Assembly: GCA_020441605.1 (NCBI GenBank)
Contig: JAGRLX010000065.1
Span: forward strand, 1-26,046
Reading direction: 5' to 3'
Origin: Alphaproteobacteria bacterium
GTDB taxonomy: Bacteria > Pseudomonadota > Alphaproteobacteria > Rhizobiales > Aestuariivirgaceae
DNA: 26,046 nucleotides
Under the pieces are notes generated by a model that was not told the DNA's origin, searched no databases, and worked only from the letters and a program-made list of their open reading frames with translations. The stretch's first letter is position 1. The number at the start of each line of letters is the position of its first letter. A program made the translations under genes and the position numbers. Positions 21,435 to 26,046 of the stretch are shown one piece after another.

Positions 21435-23477
21435 ATGATCGAGCAGAACCCTCTCATCGTCTTTACGCCTTCCGGCAAGCGCGGACGTTTTGCGGTGGGA
21501 ACACCTGTGTTGCAGGCCGCCCGCGCGCTGGGTGTCGACATCGACTCCGTGTGTGGCGGTCGCGCCATATGCGGCCGCTGCCAGATCACGGTTGGTGAAG
21601 GCGAGTTCGCCAAGCATGGCATCACGTCAAAGGCGTCCCACGTCTCGGAATTTTCCCGGGTCGAGGAACGCTATGACAAGATCAGGGGACTTCCCGCCGG
21701 CCGCCGCCTCTCATGCCAGACCAGAATCATGGGCGATCTGGTCATCGACGTGCCGCCCGAATCCCAGGTTCACAAACAGGTCGTCCGCAAGGAGGCTGAC
21801 ACCCGTGCCATCGAGCTCGATCCCTGCACGAAGCTGTGCTTCATCGAGGTCGAGGAACCCGACATGCACAAGCCATCGTCGGACCTAGAGCGCGTCTACA
21901 AGGCCCTGAAGGACCAGTGGCAGATCGACGCCGTCACCTGCGATCTCTCGATCGTCGCCGACCTGCAGAAGGCGCTCCGCAAGGGTGAATGGAAGATCAC
22001 TGCAGCCGTCTATTCCCGTGCCCCCGGTGGCGGCAATCGTCTTGTCGCCATCTGGCCGGGCTTCCACGACAAGGGCTTCGGACTCGCGATCGACGTGGGC
22101 AGTACCACGATCGCCGCCCACCTTACCAATCTCTCTACAGGTGAAGTGGCCGCGAGTGCCGGGCTGATGAACCCGCAGATTCGCTTTGGCGAAGATCTGA
22201 TGAGCCGGGTCTCCTATGTCATGATGAACCCTGGCGGCGAGAAGGAGATGACGGCCGCCATCCGGCAAGCGCTCAACAACCTGGTGCAGGACGTGGCGCT
22301 GCGTGGCGGTATCGGCGTGACCGACATTCTCGAAGTGGTGTTGGTCGGCAATCCGGTCATGCATCACCTGTTCCTGGGCATCGATCCGACCGAGCTCGGC
22401 GGCGCGCCCTTCGCGCTGGCCACGGGCCTTCCGGTCACGGTTCCGGCCCGGGAACTGGAACTGACGCTCAACCCCGGCGCCTGGGCCTATGTTCTGCCCT
22501 GCATCGCCGGGCATGTGGGCGCCGACACGGCGGGCGTCGTGCTGTCGGAAGCACCGCACGTTTCCGACGAGATCATGCTCTGCGTCGATGTGGGCACCAA
22601 CGCAGAGATCGTGCTGGGTTCGAAGGAAAGGCTGCTCGCCTGTTCCTCGCCGACCGGGCCAGCCTTTGAAGGCGCGCAGATTTCATCTGGCCAACGTGCC
22701 GCGCCCGGCGCCATCGAACGCATCAGGATCGATCCGTTGACCCTCGAACCTCGTTACAGGGTGATTGGTTGCGATCTCTGGTCGGACGAGGATGGTTTCG
22801 AGGCCGCCGTGACCCAGACCGGGGTGACCGGCATCTGCGGTTCCGGCATCATCGAGGCGATTGCGGAGATGTATCTGGCCGGCATCATCAACCAGGACGG
22901 CCTCATAGACGGCGCGCTCGCCGCCAGGAGCCCGCGTATCGAGCCGCATGGCCGGACATTCAATTATGTCATCCGGCGCCCGCGCGAAGACGGCAACGAG
23001 CCCCTCATCCGCGTCATCCAGAACGATGTCAGAGCCATTCAACTGGCCAAGGCGGCACTCTATGCCGGTGTGAGGTTGCTCATGGACAAACTCGGCATCA
23101 ATGCCCCGGACAAGATCCGGCTTGCCGGCGCCTTTGGCAGCCATATCGACGTCAAATACGCGATGATCCTGGGATTGATCCCCGATTGTGATCTCGCCAA
23201 GGTGCAAAGTGCAGGAAATGCCGCGGGCACGGGTGCCCGCATCGCGCTGCTCAATGCCGGGGCACGCGACGAAATCGAAGCGGTGGTCCGCCGCATCGAG
23301 AAGATCGAGACGGCAGTTGAACCTATGTTCCAGCAGCACTTCGTCGAGGCGATGGCGATCCCTCACAAGACCGCAGATTTCGTCAACCTCAAGCAAGTTG
23401 TGACACTACCGGCGACAAAGGACGTGGCACTTTCGAGTGGCGAGGACGATGGCGGGCGGAGACGGCGGAGACGATAA
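21435..23477 (+). CDS. RACo-like reductive activator of corrinoid proteins ([2Fe-2S] + ASKHA/DUF4445)
   Basis: The 680-aa protein begins with a plant-type ferredoxin domain whose cysteines C40, C46, C49 and C94 (C-x5-C-x2-C...C) would hold a [2Fe-2S] cluster. A linker domain follows (about 110-205), then an ASKHA ATPase fold with G-L-A-I-D-V-G-S-T-T-I-A (about 213-224), V-L-V-G-N-P-V-M-H-H (about 302-311), C-V-D-V-G-T-N-A-E-I (about 384-393) and G-A-F-G-S-H (about 562-567). Such activators use ATP to drive electrons from the cluster to inactive Co(II) corrinoid, restoring Co(I). It matches the need of the upstream methyltransferase system, which lacks a MetH activation domain. An excellent AAGGAGG precedes ATG 21435. 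The protein ends in six arginines. Confidence 0.93.
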   Translation: MIEQNPLIVFTPSGKRGRFAVGTPVLQAARALGVDIDSVCGGRAICGRCQITVGEGEFAKHGITSKASHVSEFSRVEERYDKIRGLPAGRRLSCQTRIMGDLVIDVPPESQVHKQVVRKEADTRAIELDPCTKLCFIEVEEPDMHKPSSDLERVYKALKDQWQIDAVTCDLSIVADLQKALRKGEWKITAAVYSRAPGGGNRLVAIWPGFHDKGFGLAIDVGSTTIAAHLTNLSTGEVAASAGLMNPQIRFGEDLMSRVSYVMMNPGGEKEMTAAIRQALNNLVQDVALRGGIGVTDILEVVLVGNPVMHHLFLGIDPTELGGAPFALATGLPVTVPARELELTLNPGAWAYVLPCIAGHVGADTAGVVLSEAPHVSDEIMLCVDVGTNAEIVLGSKERLLACSSPTGPAFEGAQISSGQRAAPGAIERIRIDPLTLEPRYRVIGCDLWSDEDGFEAAVTQTGVTGICGSGIIEAIAEMYLAGIINQDGLIDGALAARSPRIEPHGRTFNYVIRRPREDGNEPLIRVIQNDVRAIQLAKAALYAGVRLLMDKLGINAPDKIRLAGAFGSHIDVKYAMILGLIPDCDLAKVQSAGNAAGTGARIALLNAGARDEIEAVVRRIEKIETAVEPMFQQHFVEAMAIPHKTADFVNLKQVVTLPATKDVALSSGEDDGGRRRRRR

Positions 23478-23524
23478 TAAGTGCAAACGTCCGCCGGCCC
23501 CGTCGAATATGCGGCCCTCAAAGA

Positions 23525-23549
23525 GGCCTGTCGCGGAGCGACGCTGGCC
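23525..23549. terminator. Hairpin between the convergent RACo-like and MarR genes
   Basis: GTCGC (23530-23534) and GCGAC (23538-23542) pair around GGA, and flanking GGCC copies (23525-23528, 23546-23549) can extend the stem past a small bulge. No T-run is seen, so it is only a candidate terminator. The rest of 23478-23606 shows nothing convincing. Confidence 0.4.
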
Positions 23550-23606
23550 GGACTGACGTGACCAACACTCCATCCTGTGCCACGGAGGACTGGGCGGCGG
23601 ACATGC

Positions 23607-24191
23607 TCATGTCATCGCGTGCTCGGAACAGATCTGCCGGCTCTCCGCCTTGGAAAGCGGCTCTTCCATCAACATGCACAGATGAGGCCCGGCAGGATCG
23701 CCGCTGCGGCCCTTCTCGCGGAAATAGCGGCATGTGGCGCAAACGCCGAAAGTCGGATGCTCGCCACGGACCAACTCAGCATTTAGTAGCTCGCGCAAAC
23801 CTTTGACCATGCGCCGCCGGGTCTTGCCCCCAATCGCATCCGCACCGTCGGCCAGGCGCGCCCAGGGATCGCGGACGAGCGCTTCATGCCCCTTTTCGGT
23901 GAGCGAGAGAACAATGGAGCGTTTCTCGCCGGGCCGTTCCGTCTTCATCACATGGCCCTTGCGCTCAAGCGCCTTCACGGTCTGGGAGATCGTGCCTTTG
24001 GTGGCGCCGAGGTAGCGGGTGAGGGCCCCCGGAGAATTGGAGAAACGGTTGGCCCGCGCGAGATAGCGCAGCGCTTCCCATTGCGCAGGGTTGAGCCCAT
24101 CTTCGTGTTCGCTGGCGCGAACCAGGCGCGACAGGCGCTCAAGCTGCCAGACGATCGAAGCACCAGCGTCATCCGGCTCCTTCTTGGCCAT
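23607..24191 (-). CDS. MarR-family regulator with a C-terminal four-cysteine cluster
   Basis: The 194-aa protein has a MarR winged helix (about 25-110): L-N-P-A-Q-W-E-A-L-R-Y-L near 33-44, G-A-T-K-G-T-I-S-Q-T-V-K-A-L-E-R-K-G in the recognition region, and the wing R-P-G-E-K-R-S-I-V-L-S-L-T. Beyond the usual MarR length there is a tail with C151-x2-C154-x17-C172-x15-C188 (C-A-T-C-R-Y-F, H-L-C-M-L, Q-I-C-S-E-H). Four such cysteines suggest an Fe-S cluster or zinc site and hence a redox- or metal-sensing regulator. The ATG at 24191 has GGAGG eight bases upstream; the earlier ATG at 24206 has none. Nearby targets could include its own gene, the GNAT gene or the corrinoid operon. Confidence 0.88.
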   Translation of the reverse strand: MAKKEPDDAGASIVWQLERLSRLVRASEHEDGLNPAQWEALRYLARANRFSNSPGALTRYLGATKGTISQTVKALERKGHVMKTERPGEKRSIVLSLTEKGHEALVRDPWARLADGADAIGGKTRRRMVKGLRELLNAELVRGEHPTFGVCATCRYFREKGRSGDPAGPHLCMLMEEPLSKAESRQICSEHAMT

Positions 24192-24229
24192 CACGGCAAC
24201 CTCCATAGCGAGTCGGAACCATCATTGCA

Positions 24230-24281
24230 CAATTGGATCGAACGGGCGACGGCACGTCGCGAAGCCGCATGCTGCAATTGG
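24230..24281. promoter_or_regulatory. Two CAATTGG repeats upstream of the MarR gene
   Basis: CAATTGG occurs at 24230-24236 and 24275-24281, each in a similar setting (TGC before, GAAC after). The first adjoins a small dyad ATTG-CA-CAAT (24224-24233). They lie in the 98-bp gap before the MarR gene and could be its own operators, as is common for MarR proteins. This rests on pattern alone. Confidence 0.35.
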
Positions 24282-24289
24282 GTGAACCA

Positions 24290-24739
24290 TCACAGCTTCA
24301 GCTTCATGCCTTCGTGGCTGGGCGTGAACCCAAGGCCATGGTAGAACCGCCGGGCGCAAGCACGCCGTTTGTCTGTCATCAATTGAACCAGTCCGCAGCC
24401 CCTGCTATGGCATTGGTCGATGGCCCATCGCATCAGTGCCGTGCCGAGTCCCTGACCGCGTAGGGAGCGGGCGATCCGAACCGCTTCGATCTGTCCCCGC
24501 CGCATGCCGCCGTGTGATAGGCCTGGAATGAACGTCAACTGAAGGCACCCGACAACGTGGCCCTCAAGGTCCATGACGGCGAGCAGCTGGTTGGGGTCCA
24601 GGTCGATTTCGGCGAAAGCCTGCTCATAGGCGGATGTTTCGGTCGACTCCCGTAGCTTTCCGAGATCGTCATCCACCAGAAGGATGAGGATCGCCGAGAT
24701 ATCGCCAGCCACCGCACGGCGGATGACGGGCCCACCCAT
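24290..24739 (-). CDS. GNAT family N-acetyltransferase
   Basis: The 149-aa protein is a single GNAT domain. It opens with V-I-R-R-A-V-A-G-D; the acetyl-CoA pyrophosphate loop is S-L-R-G-Q-G-L-G-T-A-L (about 92-102), preceded by the strand I-E-A-V-R-I-A, and it ends with A-R-R-F-Y-H-G-L-G-F, the usual final motif. It would acetylate an amine on a small molecule or protein; the substrate is unknown. The start codon overlaps the polA stop by one base (TGATG), so translation is coupled to DNA polymerase I. The MarR gene follows 98 bp downstream with its own ribosome site. Confidence 0.88.
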   Translation of the reverse strand: MGGPVIRRAVAGDISAILILLVDDDLGKLRESTETSAYEQAFAEIDLDPNQLLAVMDLEGHVVGCLQLTFIPGLSHGGMRRGQIEAVRIARSLRGQGLGTALMRWAIDQCHSRGCGLVQLMTDKRRACARRFYHGLGFTPSHEGMKLKL

Positions 24740-26046
24740 CAGTGGGCCTCTTCCCAGTTCTGTGCCGCCCGCGCGTCGACCTGCAAGGGTACCGTAAGTT
24801 TGACCGCCGGTTCGGGAGCCGCGACCATCACCCGGGTCACCAGCGCCATGGTCTCATCAACTTCCTTGTCCGGGGCTTCGAAAATCAGTTCGTCATGAAC
24901 CTGCAACAGCATCTTTGCCGTAAGGCCGGCTTCGGACAGAGCTCCCGGCATCCGGATCATCGCCCGCCGGATGATGTCGGCAGCCGCCCCCTGGATCGGA
25001 GCGTTGATGGCGGCGCGCTCGAGAAATGCCCGTTCCGATGGGTTGGGTGAGCCGATACGCGGGAAATGGCAGCGCCGGCCGAAGATGGTTTCGACATAGC
25101 CTTGCGCCCGGGCCGCCGACTTGGTCGCTTCCATATAGTCCTTGATGCCTGGAAAACGCTTGAAATAGGTTTTGATGTAATCGCCGGCCTCCTCGCGCGA
25201 GATCGACAGCTGGTTGGCAAGGCCAAAGGCCGAGATGCCGTAGATGATACCGAAGTTGATCGCCTTGGCCCTTCGCCGCACCAGTGGATCCATGCCCTCG
25301 ACCGGCACGCCGAACATCTCGCTTGCGGTCATAGCATGAATGTCGAGGCCGTCGGCAAAAGCCTTCTTGAGCTGGGGAATGTCCGCCACATGGGCCAGGA
25401 CCCGCAATTCGATCTGGCTGTAGTCAGCGCTGATGAGCTTTGATTTGGGCGGCGCAATGAAGGCCGTTCGTATCTTGCGGCCCTCCTCAGTCCGGACTGG
25501 AATGTTCTGCAGGTTCGGTTCAGTCGAGGCGAGACGCCCAGTCGACGTTGCCGCCAGCGAATAACTGGTGTGAACGCGGCCGGTGCCGGGGTTGATGAAG
25601 TTCGGCAAGGCATCGGTATATGTCGACCGCAGCTTGGCCAGCTGCCGCCATTCAAGCACCTTGCGAGCCAGTTCGATGCCTTGCGAGGCGAGATCCTCGA
25701 GCGCATCGGAATCCGTCGACCAGGCGCCTGTCGCCGTCCTGCGGCCGCCGGGCAGGCCCATGCGCCCGAAAAGGATTTCCCCCAATTGCTTCGGCGAGGC
25801 GATGTTGAAGCGTTCGCCCGCCAGGTCATAGACTTGCCGTTCGATCTCGGCGCCTGCCGCGGCGAAATCGTTGGACAGGCGCCTCAATACGTCCGGATCG
25901 ACGAGGATTCCCGCCATTTCCATGTCGGCGAGAACCTGCACCAGCGGGCGTTCGAGCGTTTCATAGACGGTGCGCTTTCCAATCCGCGCAAGCCGTGGCT
26001 TGAGCAGCAGCCAGAGTCGCAGCGTCACGTCGGCGTCCTCGGCGGC
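24739..26046 (-). CDS. polA: DNA polymerase I, C-terminal part (partial at the window edge)
   Basis: The frame enters from the right edge and ends at TGA 24739-24741, leaving 435 residues. It starts in the last motif of the 3'-5' exonuclease domain (A-E-D-A-D-V-T-L-R-L, Exo III) and runs through the whole polymerase domain. Motif A is A-D-Y-S-Q-I-E-L-R-V-L-A-H, with the first catalytic Asp. The O-helix is R-R-R-A-K-A-I-N-F-G-I-I-Y-G. Motif C is L-Q-V-H-D-E-L-I-F-E, with the second catalytic Asp. The O-helix Phe matches E. coli Pol I. The enzyme fills gaps and replaces RNA primers. The gene is intact as far as seen; the 5' exonuclease part lies outside the window. Confidence 0.98.
   Translation of the reverse strand, partial: AAEDADVTLRLWLLLKPRLARIGKRTVYETLERPLVQVLADMEMAGILVDPDVLRRLSNDFAAAGAEIERQVYDLAGERFNIASPKQLGEILFGRMGLPGGRRTATGAWSTDSDALEDLASQGIELARKVLEWRQLAKLRSTYTDALPNFINPGTGRVHTSYSLAATSTGRLASTEPNLQNIPVRTEEGRKIRTAFIAPPKSKLISADYSQIELRVLAHVADIPQLKKAFADGLDIHAMTASEMFGVPVEGMDPLVRRRAKAINFGIIYGISAFGLANQLSISREEAGDYIKTYFKRFPGIKDYMEATKSAARAQGYVETIFGRRCHFPRIGSPNPSERAFLERAAINAPIQGAAADIIRRAMIRMPGALSEAGLTAKMLLQVHDELIFEAPDKEVDETMALVTRVMVAAPEPAVKLTVPLQVDARAAQNWEEAH

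Noticed and set aside
23481..23561. A 26-codon GTG frame after the RACo-like gene, overlapping a second frame at 23558.
   Set aside because: It has no ribosome site, and the same bases form a hairpin that fits a terminator between convergent genes. The second frame lies antisense to the MarR gene.
1..26046. CRISPR arrays, insertion sequences, tRNA or rRNA genes, phage genes.
   Set aside because: I saw no evenly spaced repeats, transposase or integrase motifs, cloverleaf-like segments or rRNA blocks by eye. A tRNAscan or Infernal run would be needed to exclude small RNAs fully.

Overview
The window is about 26 kb of GC-rich DNA, densely packed with genes and with strong codon bias towards G or C at third positions. 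The mix of families suggests an alphaproteobacterium, perhaps of the Hyphomicrobiales (Rhizobiales) or a related order. The pointers are a split corrinoid methyltransfer module with a 'virulence factor' partner and a RACo-type activator, a HmrR/CueR regulator beside a YHS-containing Cu ATPase, a perfect FNR/FixK box, and a four-gene polyamine-type ABC operon with a Tat signal. The order is inference. I see no rRNA, tRNA, CRISPR array, insertion sequence or prophage. The longest gap between genes is about 210 bp. The window looks like chromosomal backbone with accessory cassettes rather than a mobile island.

Left part (1-4541). The 3' end of a glycosyltransferase-like gene is followed by two tandem paralogous cupin genes. 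Next comes a hemerythrin-like gene behind a perfect TTGATnnnnATCAA box. Its stop overlaps, tail to tail, that of a P1B-1 copper ATPase carrying YHS and heavy-metal-binding domains. The ATPase diverges from a CueR/HmrR regulator across a textbook MerR-type promoter with a 19-bp spacer.

Transport and lipid genes (4562-11536, minus strand). A polyamine/spermidine-type ABC transporter (binding protein, ATPase, two permeases) has a rho-independent-type terminator between the binding-protein gene and the rest. Upstream lies a coupled pair: a sulfatase/phosphoethanolamine-transferase-like membrane protein and phosphatidylserine synthase. Together they could supply and use phosphatidylethanolamine.

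Middle (11630-16908). This part holds an uncharacterised 152-aa protein, a SABATH-type (plant salicylate methyltransferase-like) methyltransferase, a divergent class III CoA-transferase with a 15-bp palindrome between them, and a possible 36-aa gene. It also holds a two-gene operon encoding a PGM1-type ATP-grasp peptide ligase and a 177-aa protein I cannot assign. The ligase operon is the best candidate here for undescribed biochemistry.

Right part (16909-26046). A secreted orphan protein, a YidB/DUF937 protein, a GlsB/YeaQ membrane protein and a luciferase-like flavin oxidoreductase come first. Then follows a three-gene plus-strand operon: a Virulence_fact protein, a methyltetrahydrofolate:corrinoid methyltransferase and a RACo-like [2Fe-2S] corrinoid activator. 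Its corrinoid protein and methyl donor/acceptor enzyme must lie elsewhere. Last, on the minus strand, are polA (truncated by the window edge), an overlapping GNAT gene, and a MarR regulator with a C-terminal four-cysteine cluster that could bind an Fe-S centre or zinc.
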